Notes: generated from the letters alone by a model not told the origin. Counted from the stretch's first letter, positions 1-9,333 are shown. The stretch is 64,000 nt of DNA from Robinsoniella peoriensis (GCF_042680125.1 NZ_JBHTNY010000005.1); one strand, 5' to 3'. Translations and numbers: made by a program.

Positions 1-341
1 ATAATTCTCAGACAGGAATTACAAAGAGCCAGTGCCAGAATGATCATTTTGGTAAAAGGGTTTTTAAAACGGATTTTGCAAAACAGTAAGGTGAATATGA
101 CTGCCAGCGTAAGTGTCAGCAGAACACTAAAATCCATAAGTGTCTTAATATCCAGATCCAGATTCATGCGGAAACCGGAATCTCTGGGGTAGAGATACAC
201 ATTGCCAATTCGTCTGAAACCTGTACTTACAGACTGACCAAGCCGTGCCATGCTAAAACCGTGAATACATTCATGGAGAAATGTAGACAGTAGAAAAATA
301 ATATTGCAAATGGCAAACCATATGTATTTTCTCTTTGACAT
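1..341 (-). CDS. membrane HExxH metallopeptidase-like protein, partial (C-terminus outside window)
   Basis: The reading frame is open from an ATG at 341 to the window edge, giving 113 codons. A strong AAGGAGGTG ribosome site lies just upstream on the minus strand. The protein starts MSKRKYIWFAICNIIFLL, a membrane segment, and the motif HECIHG follows at about residues 24-29. That motif fits the HExxH zinc site of membrane-embedded or M50-like peptidases. A second hydrophobic segment begins near residue 75. The family is not certain because the rest of the gene is missing. It is divergently oriented from the symporter gene that follows. Confidence 0.6.
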   Translation of the reverse strand, partial: MSKRKYIWFAICNIIFLLSTFLHECIHGFSMARLGQSVSTGFRRIGNVYLYPRDSGFRMNLDLDIKTLMDFSVLLTLTLAVIFTLLFCKIRFKNPFTKMIILALALCNSCLRI

Positions 342-559
342 GGATTTCACCTCCTTTTTTCGTTACTGTTATTTTACATCTGCCATAGAATAGAAGCAAG
401 TTATATTTCTGTTACAAGTTTATGGGAAAAATTAAAAAAGTTTGAAGATATATATGGAAAAATGATTAATTTTGTTGAAATATACCTACAATTTTGTTAA
501 ACTGATTTTAACTCTGTTCTTTTAAGCAGAGGGTAAGACAATCTTAATTGGAGGGCAAA

Positions 560-1885
560 ATGGAGAAAAAAGGACAATGGGCATCTAGCCTGGGTTTTAT
601 CCTGGCAACTGCGGGAGCAGCGGTTGGGCTAGGAAATCTGTGGAAGTTCCCGTATTTGATGGGAAAGAACGGTGGATTTCAGTTTTTAATTACGTATTTA
701 ATTTTTATAGCGGTATTAGGGCTTCCGGTTATGATTACGGAGATGAGTATTGGAAGAATGACAGGAAAAGGTCCGGTTCAGGCATATGAGAATTTAAATC
801 CCAAATCAAAAATCATTGGTATTATGGGGATTTTATGTGCGTTTATTATATTATCTTACTACAGTGTTATCGGTGGCTGGATCTTAAAATATATTGCAAG
901 TTATGTTACAAGCATGAATGCACCGGCAGATTTCGCAGCTTATATCGCAGAGCCGGCATCACCTGTAATCTGGCATCTGGTATTTATGGCATGTACAGGA
1001 TTTGTGTGTTACAGAGGAACAAAAGGGATAGAGAAAGCATCGCGGTTTATGATGCCGGCACTGTTAATTTTGCTGGTCATCATTGTTATACGTTCCCTGA
1101 CACTTCCGGGGGCTAAACAAGGTGTGGATTTCGTTTTTAAATTGAACGGAGGATTTGACCTGAAATCTGTACCGGCTGCGCTGGGACAGGTATTTTACTC
1201 ACTGAGTTTGTGTATGGGAATCACGATCACTTATGGCAGTTATTTGAACAGAAAAGAAAATATACCGAAAAATGCCCTTATTGTAGCAGGTCTTGATACC
1301 TTTGTTGCAATCTTAGCGGGACTGGCTATCTTTCCGGCAGTATTTGCATTTGGGCTGGAGCCGGCACAGGGACCGAGCCTTACATTCGGAACGCTTCCGA
1401 AAGTATTTGAAAGTATGTCCGGCGGCTGGATTTTTGCGTTGCTGTTTTTTGGATTGATGTTTTTTGCAGCATTAACTTCCGCTATAGCACTTCTGGAATG
1501 TGTGGTATCTTCCGTGTTGGATCACTTTAAGTGCAAAAGGAGAACGGCTGTGTTTTTCGTGGCATTGGGTGTATTTCTGTTAGGAATCCCAAGTGCCTTA
1601 TCATTCGGGGTACTGGGTGACGTAACCATATTGAATTATTCTGTATTTGATTTTATGGGTATGCTGACGGATAATATTCTGATGCCGATAGGCGGAATTC
1701 TCATGTGTATCTTCGTTGGATGGATATGGGGACCAAAGCGCATTTTGCAGCATGTGGAATCAGACGGGATTTCTTTCAAACTGAAAAAGGCATGGCTGAT
1801 CTGTATTCGATTTATTACACCGATTCTGGTAGTGATTGTTACCGTTATGGGATTCATGGATGTTTACCGGACGATTATGAAATAG
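560..1885 (+). CDS. sodium:neurotransmitter symporter family (NSS/SNF) transporter
   Basis: This 441-residue multi-pass membrane protein resembles bacterial NSS transporters (LeuT/MhsT fold), which import amino acids or related amines with Na+. The N-terminus carries the family signature: ASSLGFILATAGAAVGLGN followed by LWKFPYLMGKNGG (TM1, with the unwound substrate and Na+ site). About eleven hydrophobic segments follow. A TTG four codons upstream is in frame, but the ATG at 560 has GGAGG at 550-554 with ideal spacing, so I chose it. The substrate cannot be read from sequence. It is a single-gene unit closed by the terminator at 2040-2068. Confidence 0.9.
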   Translation: MEKKGQWASSLGFILATAGAAVGLGNLWKFPYLMGKNGGFQFLITYLIFIAVLGLPVMITEMSIGRMTGKGPVQAYENLNPKSKIIGIMGILCAFIILSYYSVIGGWILKYIASYVTSMNAPADFAAYIAEPASPVIWHLVFMACTGFVCYRGTKGIEKASRFMMPALLILLVIIVIRSLTLPGAKQGVDFVFKLNGGFDLKSVPAALGQVFYSLSLCMGITITYGSYLNRKENIPKNALIVAGLDTFVAILAGLAIFPAVFAFGLEPAQGPSLTFGTLPKVFESMSGGWIFALLFFGLMFFAALTSAIALLECVVSSVLDHFKCKRRTAVFFVALGVFLLGIPSALSFGVLGDVTILNYSVFDFMGMLTDNILMPIGGILMCIFVGWIWGPKRILQHVESDGISFKLKKAWLICIRFITPILVVIVTVMGFMDVYRTIMK

Positions 1886-2221
1886 CTGATATAAAATCAG
1901 TCGGGTTTAGAAACTATAGCTTTACTCCCTTAACTATTTGTGGTATTCTTATCAAAGATAAAGAAGGATGTGTATTTCATTGAGCTTACAAAAGGATTTG
2001 AAAAAAACTAAATATTATTTTCGGAATATAAGCAGGTTTAGCAGGTTACTTAGTAACCTGCTTTTTTTGTGCTTTACTGTAGTAATATAACAGAATCCTT
2101 TATAAATGTAGTTTATTGCTTTTAAGATATGAACGTCAGTCTTTAAAGGAAATTTAGTTAAAATGAATTAACAAAAATCAAGAAACAAGAGAAGAAAAGA
2201 ATTTTAGAAAGAGGGGATCTT
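1886..2221. other. intergenic region between symporter and yitT-like gene
   Basis: This stretch of 336 bases holds no credible gene. It contains the terminator at 2040-2068 and then an AT-rich stretch that presumably includes the promoter of the next gene. I see no riboswitch-like element. Confidence 0.6.
2040..2068 (+). terminator. rho-independent terminator after the NSS symporter
   Basis: A perfect 10-bp stem (AGCAGGTTAC with its complement) has a 3-base loop and is followed by a run of T. Confidence 0.9.
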
Positions 2222-3082
2222 ATGTTATCGCAGTTATCAAAAATGAAAAATGTTCTCTATGTATTTTTAGGGAATACGATTTATGCACTTGGAATCACCA
2301 TATTTATTCTTCCAAATCAAATGATTACGGGGGGCACCACGGGGCTGGCATTATCTTTTCATCATTATTTTCAAATTCCGATATCAGCATTTGTATTTTG
2401 TTTTAATGCCGTTATGTTTATTGTGGGAGCCTGTATCCTGGGCAGGCGTTTCGCGCTTACGACGCTGATCAGTACCTTTTACTATCCGATTATTCTGGGT
2501 GTGTTTCAGAAAATCCCCATATTAGGGCAGGTCACCAATGACCGGATGTTATCCACCATCTGCGGTGGAATTATGATCGGTTTTGCAATCGGAATTGTGA
2601 TTCGTGCAGGGGCTTCCACCGGAGGTATGGATATCCCGCCTCTGGTACTGAATAAGAAATTCGGGCTGCCGGTTTCGGCAATGCTCTATGTTTTTGATTT
2701 TACGATTCTGATACTGCAGATGCTGTTTTCGGATTCGGAACAGATTGTATATGGAATTCTCCTTGTACTGATCTATTCGGTAGTTCTGGATAAAATCCTT
2801 TTTATGGGAACCTCTCAGACCCAGGTGAAAATTATAAGCGAAAAATATGAGGAGATCAACCGGGAGATATTAAAGCGCCTGGATCGGGGAACCACCTTTA
2901 TTCATGCACAGACTGGATATATGCAAAATGAACAGCCGATAATTCTGACTGTTATTTCAAACCGGGAACTGGTGAAGCTGAATCAACTGGTTATGGAGGA
3001 AGATCCCAAAGCATTTATGGTGATCAGCCATGTAAATGAAGTACGGGGAAGAGGCTTTTCCGCTAAAAAAATTTATAAATAA
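2222..3082 (+). CDS. YitT family membrane protein (DUF161/DUF2179)
   Basis: The protein has 286 residues. The N-terminal about 190 form five or so membrane helices of the YitT type: a GNTIYALGITIFILPNQMITGG start, and glycine-rich IVIRAGASTGGMDIPP in the middle. The C-terminal about 80 residues form a soluble DUF2179 domain (VKIISEKYEEINREILKRLD onward, ending in FSAKKIYK). The ATG at 2222 follows a GAAAGAGGGG ribosome site. The molecular function of the family is not established. The gene is monocistronic and is followed by the promoter and T-box of thrS. Confidence 0.88.
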   Translation: MLSQLSKMKNVLYVFLGNTIYALGITIFILPNQMITGGTTGLALSFHHYFQIPISAFVFCFNAVMFIVGACILGRRFALTTLISTFYYPIILGVFQKIPILGQVTNDRMLSTICGGIMIGFAIGIVIRAGASTGGMDIPPLVLNKKFGLPVSAMLYVFDFTILILQMLFSDSEQIVYGILLVLIYSVVLDKILFMGTSQTQVKIISEKYEEINREILKRLDRGTTFIHAQTGYMQNEQPIILTVISNRELVKLNQLVMEEDPKAFMVISHVNEVRGRGFSAKKIYK

Positions 3083-3093
3083 TGAAATCCACC

Positions 3094-3121
3094 TTGACAG
3101 CTTCGTTTAAAGTGCTATAAT
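3094..3121 (+). promoter_or_regulatory. sigma-A-type promoter of the thrS T-box transcript
   Basis: TTGACA at 3094-3099 and TATAAT at 3116-3121 are separated by 16 bases, directly before the T-box leader. Both hexamers match the consensus perfectly. Confidence 0.85.
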
Positions 3122-3124
3122 AGC

Positions 3125-3402
3125 CTCAATATAAGAAAAGCTATGAAGGAAACAGTAACTGTCAGGAAGCAGTCAGAGAGAGAAACAGATTGGTGGAAGT
3201 TTCTCATGTGAAATGTCAGCGAAGACCATTCCCGAGCAGCGGTGCGAAGTCGAGAGAATAAGCATTGCCGTATGCCTGCGTTAAAGGCTTGGATTTGTTA
3301 GAATCTGAAAGAGAAAAATTAAGGTGGAACCGTGCATTCTGATTAGTATGCACCCTTAAACGTGTTGGCAGTTATACTGCTGTACGTTTTAGGGTGCTTT
3401 TC
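3125..3402 (+). ncRNA. T-box leader regulating thrS
   Basis: The leader has the layout of a tRNA-sensing T-box. It begins with a long stem I region with a GGTG-containing apical loop (about 3191). The invariant T-box sequence AAGGTGGAACCGTGC sits at 3321-3335. A strong terminator hairpin follows at about 3350-3402 (GCACCCTTAAACG paired with CGTTTTAGGGTGC, then a T run). A plausible specifier triplet is ACC (Thr) at 3225-3227, which agrees with the downstream threonyl-tRNA synthetase. Uncharged tRNA-Thr would bind, stabilise the antiterminator and allow thrS transcription. The specifier position is my reading and was not folded by computer. Confidence 0.93.
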
Positions 3403-3481
3403 TTATGTTACTGCAATTTGGCCAAATTGTTATAGGATTTTCAGCAGAAGTTTATTCCCTATCATAAAAAGGTAAAGGAGC

Positions 3482-5206
3482 ATGGAGCAGATGAAAGAAA
3501 AAATTGATAAGAGTGTGTTTTATCATACAACGGCACATATTTTAGCACAGGCAGTGAAACGGTTGTTTCCAGAGACAAAACTGGCAATCGGTCCTGCAAT
3601 TGAAAATGGATTTTATTATGATTTTGACTGTAAGATCCCTTTGACAGGAGAAGATCTGGATAAGATTGAAGAAGAAATGAGAAATATCGCAGAGGAAGGT
3701 TATGAGATAGAATCCTTGGAATTATCCAGAGAAGAAGCGATTTCTTTTATGAAGGAAAAGGAGGAACCTTACAAACTGGAACTGATGAATGACATGCCGG
3801 CAGAAGAGAAATTCCGTTTTTACCGGCAGGGTGAGTTTTGTGATTTGTGCAAAGGGCCTCATTTAAAGAATACAAAATGTGTTGGTGCAGTGAAGCTGAC
3901 GGCACTTGCAGGAGCTTATTGGAGAGGCTGTGAGAAAAACAAAATGCTTACCAGAATCTATGGTATTTCTTTTGAAAAACCATCTCAGCTAAAAGCATAT
4001 CTGCTGCAGATGGAGGAAGCAAAGAAAAGAGACCACAGAAAGCTCGGGAAAGAACTGGGGCTGTTTACCATGATGGATGAAGGACCTGGATTCCCGTTCT
4101 TCCTGCCAAAGGGAATGGTGCTTAAAAATCAGTTAATTGAGTATTGGAGAAGAATTCATCAAAGGGAAGGCTATGTAGAAATTTCCCCTCCTGTCATGTT
4201 GAACCGGAAACTCTGGGAGACATCCGGGCATTGGGATCATTACAAAGAAAATATGTACACGACTTCTATTGATGGAGAAGATTTTGCCATCAAGCCAATG
4301 AACTGTCCGGGTGGGATGCTGGTCTACCAGTCAGAGCCGCATTCATACAGGGAGCTGCCCATGCGCATTGGGGAATTGGGCGTAGTACACCGTCATGAAA
4401 AATCAGGTTCCCTTCATGGATTGATGCGGGTGCGCAGTTTTACGCAGGATGATGCCCATATTTTTATGACAAAAGAACAGATCACGGAGGAAATAAAAGG
4501 TGTTGTCCGATTAATTGATGAAGTGTACCAGAAGTTTGGATTTACGTATCATGTGGAATTATCTACAAAACCGGAAAACAGCATCGGAAGTGATGAGGAT
4601 TGGAATTTGGCTACAAACGGCCTTAAGAATGCTTTAAATGAACTTGGTATGTCCTACGATGTAAATAAAGGGGATGGAGCTTTTTATGGACCGAAGATCG
4701 ATTTTCATTTAAGGGATTCCATTGGCAGGACATGGCAGTGCGGAACAATACAGCTTGATTTCCAGCTGCCCCTTCGATTTGGAGCAGAATATATCGGGGC
4801 AGACAGAGAAAAGCACCGGCCGATCATGATTCACCGGGTAGTATTTGGCTCTATTGAGCGTTTTATCGGAATCCTGATTGAGCATTATGCAGGAAAATTT
4901 CCGGTATGGCTTGCACCGGTTCAGGTCAAGATATTACCGGTATCGGAAAAGTCCAACGCATATGCCATGAAAATCACAGAACAGTTAAAAATAGCAGGTA
5001 TTCGTTGCGAGATGGACCAAAGAGATGAAAAAGTAGGATATAAAATCAGAGAGGCCCAGTTGGAAAAAGTGCCTTATATGCTGATACTGGGCCGGAAGGA
5101 AGAAGAAGCAGGCACAATTTCACTGCGTGGCCGTGACAGCCAGAGCACCGGTCAGATGTCTTTGGATGCATTTATAGAATTCATCCAAAAAGAAATCGCA
5201 TGTTGA
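3482..5206 (+). CDS. thrS: threonyl-tRNA synthetase lacking the N-terminal TGS domain
   Basis: This class II synthetase (574 residues) attaches threonine to tRNA-Thr. It starts directly in the editing/SAD domain (HTTAHILAQAVKRLFP; SAD Cys/His residues near CDLCKGPH). The catalytic core follows, with MNCPGGMLVYQ (motif 1-2 region) and HRVVFGSIERFIGILIEHY (motif 3). An anticodon-binding domain closes the protein. At 574 residues it is about 60 shorter than the usual form of around 640, and it lacks the TGS domain normally found first. The ATG at 3482 follows GGTAAAGGAG. T-box control is visible upstream. The 3' end overlaps the convergent AraC-type gene by 55 bases. Confidence 0.96.
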   Translation: MEQMKEKIDKSVFYHTTAHILAQAVKRLFPETKLAIGPAIENGFYYDFDCKIPLTGEDLDKIEEEMRNIAEEGYEIESLELSREEAISFMKEKEEPYKLELMNDMPAEEKFRFYRQGEFCDLCKGPHLKNTKCVGAVKLTALAGAYWRGCEKNKMLTRIYGISFEKPSQLKAYLLQMEEAKKRDHRKLGKELGLFTMMDEGPGFPFFLPKGMVLKNQLIEYWRRIHQREGYVEISPPVMLNRKLWETSGHWDHYKENMYTTSIDGEDFAIKPMNCPGGMLVYQSEPHSYRELPMRIGELGVVHRHEKSGSLHGLMRVRSFTQDDAHIFMTKEQITEEIKGVVRLIDEVYQKFGFTYHVELSTKPENSIGSDEDWNLATNGLKNALNELGMSYDVNKGDGAFYGPKIDFHLRDSIGRTWQCGTIQLDFQLPLRFGAEYIGADREKHRPIMIHRVVFGSIERFIGILIEHYAGKFPVWLAPVQVKILPVSEKSNAYAMKITEQLKIAGIRCEMDQRDEKVGYKIREAQLEKVPYMLILGRKEEEAGTISLRGRDSQSTGQMSLDAFIEFIQKEIAC

Positions 5207-6063
5207 TTGCCGGTATCTTTTCTTGTAACAAGTTCTTTTCGGATTTGTCCCGGGGTACATCCGTAGATATCATAAAACATTTTACGGAAAAGTTTATAAT
5301 TGGTAAATCCATGCATTTCCAGGAGAGTAAGCAGAGGTGTATCCGTGCTGCCGAGGTCCTGATAAATACAGTTGAAACGATATTGATTTAAGTATTCCAC
5401 AAAGGTGATGCCAATGTGCTTTTTGAAGAAACGGCAAAAATATTCCGGAGTAAATCCCGCATAGGCAGAAATCTCGTTTAAGAGTATTTTTTCATTGTAA
5501 TGCTCTTTCACATAATCCAGGATTGGTTTCAAACGTTCCAGATTCCGGGTGTCTTTTTCCATTGTTTCAGGATCAATCGGCACCTGGAAATTATGGTAGA
5601 GAAGATAAAGCATCTCAAACAGCAGGCTGGTGAATTTCAAATGGGAACCCAGAGGTTTCACATCAAACAGAACCAGCATCTGCTGTATAATTTCTTTGAT
5701 TTGGCGCAGCTTCGTCTGGATAATTGGATTTACTGCGGGATCGTTGATTTCAAATCGAATCGTATCAATATCCGGAATATAGTTTTTGAGCATAGGGTAT
5801 GGAATCTGGAGAAGGATATAGTCACAGTAACTAAGGCATCTGGTGCTGTGTAAATCCCGTGGATTTACCAGGATAAAGTCATCCTTTTTAAGTATAAAAG
5901 TCTGATTCTTAATGATCGTTTCCAGACATCCGTCCTTCATATAAAGTATCTCGATACTTTCATGCCAGTGACCTGGAATGTACATTTTAGAAATCAGAAT
6001 ACGCTCGAAATTCACATGAAGATCTGAAACCAAACGGGTTTGCTCATAGTAATAATTATCCAT
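5152..6063 (-). CDS. AraC family transcriptional regulator with cupin-type N-terminal domain
   Basis: The protein has an N-terminal AraC-type sensor/cupin fold (PGHWHESIEILYMKDG). The C-terminal double helix-turn-helix (LNEISAYAGFTPEYFCRFFK, then GFTNYKLFRKMFYDIYGCTP) binds DNA. Such proteins usually sense a carbohydrate or small molecule and control adjacent metabolism. I chose the ATG at 6063 (MDNYYYEQ). An in-frame ATG at 6123 would add 20 hydrophobic or basic residues and has no ribosome site, while GAAAGG precedes the internal start, though spaced a little far. The stop codon lies inside the end of thrS on the opposite strand. Confidence 0.88.
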   Translation of the reverse strand: MDNYYYEQTRLVSDLHVNFERILISKMYIPGHWHESIEILYMKDGCLETIIKNQTFILKKDDFILVNPRDLHSTRCLSYCDYILLQIPYPMLKNYIPDIDTIRFEINDPAVNPIIQTKLRQIKEIIQQMLVLFDVKPLGSHLKFTSLLFEMLYLLYHNFQVPIDPETMEKDTRNLERLKPILDYVKEHYNEKILLNEISAYAGFTPEYFCRFFKKHIGITFVEYLNQYRFNCIYQDLGSTDTPLLTLLEMHGFTNYKLFRKMFYDIYGCTPGQIRKELVTRKDTGNQHAISFWMNSINASKDI

Positions 6064-6227
6064 GGTAAAAATGATGCCTTTCTTTAATAGAAGTAATCGT
6101 CGTGTTTGTATTAAGAATAGCATAGGAGAGAAGAGGGGTCAAGAAATACGCACTTCAAATTAAACTGGTTTTCTAAGCATGGGGAGACCCGGAGATTGCA
6201 GCAGGATGTACGCCGTTGGCAGTAATA

Positions 6228-7166
6228 TTATATGTTATGCTGAGTATAAATAACAGAGCCAACACAAACCAGATTTTCTATAGTAGTATCCTGATGATAT
6301 AATTTTGGAATGATGATTTTTTCTCCCTTGAGCTTTGCCAGGTCAACATAAAGTGTTTCGTCCGGCTGAATTTCTTTTTGGATGGTTTCCGCTGACGTTT
6401 TCAGTGTCAGGTAATAAGAATCGGTAGCGGATTGATAATATCCGGGTTTGTCTGTAGGAACGATTGAAAATGCTATGGAGTTGCTATTCTCATCCATATT
6501 ACTTTGCAGTACAGGTCCTTTAGAAATACAGGTCTTCTGGGAATGAACGGCATCAGCAAGTTCCTGGGAGGTATTCCCATCTTTCCTGCCGGGTATAAAG
6601 GTGGCAAACTGTCCGCCCATGTCCCATTTTCCATGGAGATCCATGCCACAGGTCATAGCTAACCGGTGTCCGTCCAGAACCAGGGATTCCCACCACAGCA
6701 GTCCCCGTTCATTCACTTCGTGCAGCGGTTCCGGATTATTAAAGATTTCAATAAAATCCAGAGAAGAAAAGTCCGTAATTTTCATGTCAAAGCGGCATCC
6801 TCTGGCAAATGGGTGTCCATAGGAGAAGGGATGTGCAACCCCCGTCAGAGCCCCTTTTTCTTTGGCAGTCTCAAACAGCAATTCCGGTTTATGAAGATTG
6901 ATATTCTCCCAGGGGACATATTCGTGAAGGTTCAGGCAGAGAATGTGCCCATAATAGGTGGTATATTCCATTCCGTAAATGCAATCGATGGGATATCCCC
7001 TATCTTCTAACAGCCTGCGGATTTTGCCATGTCCGGAAATGGTATTATGATCGGTAATTGCAAAAGCATCGGCTTTGTCCTTTACCATCAGGTCAATCAG
7101 TTCTTCACAGGTAATGCTGCTGTCAGATTCCGTGGTATGATTGTGCAGTTCTAAACGTTTGTACAT
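6228..7166 (-). CDS. PHP-domain metal-dependent phosphoesterase
   Basis: This 312-residue protein has the polymerase-and-histidinol-phosphatase (PHP) motifs in order: LELHNHTTESDSS (motif I), AITDHNTISGH (motif II), GVAHPF and CGMDLHG (later metal ligands). Members hydrolyse phosphoesters such as nucleotides, using two or three metal ions. The substrate is unknown here. The start overlaps the end of the upstream gene (7151-7633) by 16 bases, so the two are translationally coupled and probably act together. Confidence 0.85.
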   Translation of the reverse strand: MYKRLELHNHTTESDSSITCEELIDLMVKDKADAFAITDHNTISGHGKIRRLLEDRGYPIDCIYGMEYTTYYGHILCLNLHEYVPWENINLHKPELLFETAKEKGALTGVAHPFSYGHPFARGCRFDMKITDFSSLDFIEIFNNPEPLHEVNERGLLWWESLVLDGHRLAMTCGMDLHGKWDMGGQFATFIPGRKDGNTSQELADAVHSQKTCISKGPVLQSNMDENSNSIAFSIVPTDKPGYYQSATDSYYLTLKTSAETIQKEIQPDETLYVDLAKLKGEKIIIPKLYHQDTTIENLVCVGSVIYTQHNI

Positions 7167-7633
7167 GTTGTGTTCCTCCCTCCTGCAAATACGGATAATT
7201 CATAGTGTGTATCGTTTCGTATTACATTAAACACTAGAAGAGTCACTTTTAAAACACCTTCAAAGCAGGGCATGGCAATGCAGCCTTCTGTCGCTGTCAG
7301 CGGGGTAAAGTGCATATGGCGAGTGGTAAGCTGGCGGTGTACGCATCCGATAAATGTATCATTTAATGTAGCAAGCGTATGTATTTCCGTTTTCATATCA
7401 TTTTTGATTACCCTTATAATTTCTTCTTCAGAAGAAGCAGTAATGCCATATTCCTTTTCCACAAGAGATTTCATTTCCTCTTTTAATTCATCCGTGATAT
7501 CGGTATAGTGTTGTTTGTCAAAGGTAAATTCAATATCCAGTTCATCGTAAGTTTTATCCAGGCAGACCGTATATGAAATCTGTCCAACAAAGCCTTCATT
7601 CAGCGTACCCGAAACATGATATAATTCCTTCAT
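7151..7633 (-). CDS. conserved hypothetical protein paired with the PHP phosphoesterase
   Basis: The product is a soluble 160-residue protein (MKELYHVSGTLNEGFVGQIS) with a mixed alpha/beta composition and no signal peptide or membrane segment. It may belong to the DUF6669 group, but I recall that only loosely. The ATG at 7633 follows a CGGAGG ribosome site. The 16-base overlap with the PHP gene suggests a two-gene operon and a shared function. Confidence 0.7.
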   Translation of the reverse strand: MKELYHVSGTLNEGFVGQISYTVCLDKTYDELDIEFTFDKQHYTDITDELKEEMKSLVEKEYGITASSEEEIIRVIKNDMKTEIHTLATLNDTFIGCVHRQLTTRHMHFTPLTATEGCIAMPCFEGVLKVTLLVFNVIRNDTHYELSVFAGGRNTTCTNV

Positions 7634-8051
7634 AAGTACCTCCGGTTGTGTATTTTGATAAACTATACTACATTTAAATATCAGTTACAAGTGGAAAAAA
7701 CTATAATTATGAATGGATATAATGTGAAAATAATGTGGAAAATAGAAGATTTTATGATATACTGTTAACAAGTGCCTCCCAGCGTAAATACGCCACTATA
7801 TAGCACCCGCTATCCACGCCAGCTGCACGTCTGCGAGTCTAGTCGCAGCCCCGCTGCGCCGTCGATTCACAGACGCACACCTGACGCAGATATCAGGCAC
7901 TATATATCGACGTATTTACGCCGGGAGGCACTAGTTATTTTAAGTTGAAAGAAAATATCTAAGAGAAAGGATGCCACGCTGCAGATCTTTCAGCTTTTGT
8001 AAGGTAGTGGCTGTATTGCAGGCAAACCTGTGATATACAATGGGAATTATT
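7634..8051. other. intergenic region with long hairpin element and ald leader
   Basis: This 418-base gap contains the 162-bp imperfect palindrome at 7771-7932. After that, an AT-rich spacer and a purine-rich leader with two possible stem-loops (7974-8012 and 8013-8038) sit directly before ald. No ORF is convincing. Confidence 0.6.
7771..7932. repeat. 162-bp long imperfect palindrome (MITE or REP-like element)
   Basis: The two halves are inverted copies of each other over about 80 bases. The outer 22 bases (AGTGCCTCCC then GCGTAAATACG) match with one mismatch, and the inner part is diverged but still alignable. It has higher GC content than its surroundings and no coding potential. It would form a long cruciform or RNA hairpin. 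A non-autonomous mobile element or a bacterial interspersed palindrome is the simplest reading. I see no second copy in this window. Confidence 0.65.
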
Positions 8052-9173
8052 ATGATAGTTGGAGTGCCAAAAGAGATTAAAAATAATGAAAATCGAGTTT
8101 CAATTACACCGGCAGGTGCATATACGCTGGTGAATGCGGGACATCAGGTGATCGTGGAGACAAAGGCAGGAGAAGGAAGCGGATTTATGGATGAGGAATA
8201 CATAAGTGCGGGAGCCGAACTTGCAGCAAATGCCGCAGATGTATTTGCAAAAGCGAATATGATTGTAAAGGTAAAGGAATATGTGGAGTCAGAATATCAA
8301 TATTTAAGAGAAGACCAGTTGGTATTTACCTATCTGCATATAGCAAATGATGCCTCTCTGGCAGATGCATTACTGGAATCCAAAACCACAGGAATAGCTT
8401 ATGAAACCATCCGCGGCAAAAACGGAGGACTTCCGCTGCTGGCTCCTATGAGTGAGGTTGCAGGCAGAATGTCCGTACAGGTTGGAGCTTATATGCTTCA
8501 AAATTATAATGGAGGAAGCGGGGTCCTTCTCGGTGGAGTTCCCGGAGTTATGCCTGGAAAGGTAGTTGTTGTAGGCGGCGGAGTTGTAGGGTTAAATGCT
8601 GCGAAAGTAGCCACAGGCATGGGAGCAGATGTCACTGTATTTGATATCAATGCTGAAAGAATGGCATATATTGATGACATTAGCGGAGGCAGAATCCATA
8701 CCCAGTTTAATAATCCTTATAACTTAAAAGAAGCAGTAAAAGATGCTGATCTGGTAATCGGAGCGGTATTAATACCGGGTGCAAAAGCGCCGAAAGTGGT
8801 AACAGAGGATATGGTTAAGGAAATGAAAAAAGGCAGTGTCATTGTAGATGTTGCAATTGATCAGGGCGGCTGCGTGGAAACTTCGACCAAGATTACAACG
8901 CATGACAATCCGTGTTTTGAAAAGCATGGCGTAATACATTATTCCGTTGCAAATATGCCTGGCGCGGTCTCCAGAACCTCTACCATTGCCCTTTCAAGCA
9001 GTACTCTTCCTTATGTCTTAAAGCTGGCGGATAAAGGTGTGGATGCGTTAAGGGAAGATGCTGATTTTATGGCTGGTCTTAACACGTATAAGGGCAAGGT
9101 TACCTTCAAAGGCGTTGCAGATGCTCTTGGCAGAGAATATACAGACCCAAAGGCTGCTTTGCAGGAAGCATAA
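8052..9173 (+). CDS. ald: alanine dehydrogenase
   Basis: NAD-dependent alanine dehydrogenase (373 residues) interconverts L-alanine and pyruvate plus ammonia. The N-terminus MIVGVPKEIKNNENRVSITP is diagnostic. The substrate-site region is MIVKVKEYVESEY and YLHIANDA. A Rossmann NAD-binding motif follows (VVVVGGGVVGLNAAKVA, then VTVFD). An ATG twelve bases upstream (8040) is in frame, but family members begin at MIVGVPKE, and GGGA sits at the right distance before 8052. A hairpin immediately upstream could affect expression. Confidence 0.95.
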   Translation: MIVGVPKEIKNNENRVSITPAGAYTLVNAGHQVIVETKAGEGSGFMDEEYISAGAELAANAADVFAKANMIVKVKEYVESEYQYLREDQLVFTYLHIANDASLADALLESKTTGIAYETIRGKNGGLPLLAPMSEVAGRMSVQVGAYMLQNYNGGSGVLLGGVPGVMPGKVVVVGGGVVGLNAAKVATGMGADVTVFDINAERMAYIDDISGGRIHTQFNNPYNLKEAVKDADLVIGAVLIPGAKAPKVVTEDMVKEMKKGSVIVDVAIDQGGCVETSTKITTHDNPCFEKHGVIHYSVANMPGAVSRTSTIALSSSTLPYVLKLADKGVDALREDADFMAGLNTYKGKVTFKGVADALGREYTDPKAALQEA

Positions 9174-9333
9174 CGGTTAAGTGTGTTCGTCATCAAGAGA
9201 ACGTCTTTTTTAAAAAAGTCAAGATTGACCTATAAAGAAGCCAGAATCTCTCTTTTTTTGACTTATAAAATGTAATATAATACGTTCATACAGGCAATAT
9301 CCAGCAGTTAATTTTTAATCAGGAGGATTGATT

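Noticed and set aside
5200..6123. Longer start for the AraC gene at 6123
   Set aside because: There is no ribosome site, and the extra N-terminal residues are not family-like.
9206..9260. Terminator between ald and the GH3 gene
   Set aside because: There are T runs and short complementary pieces, but no stem strong enough to call.
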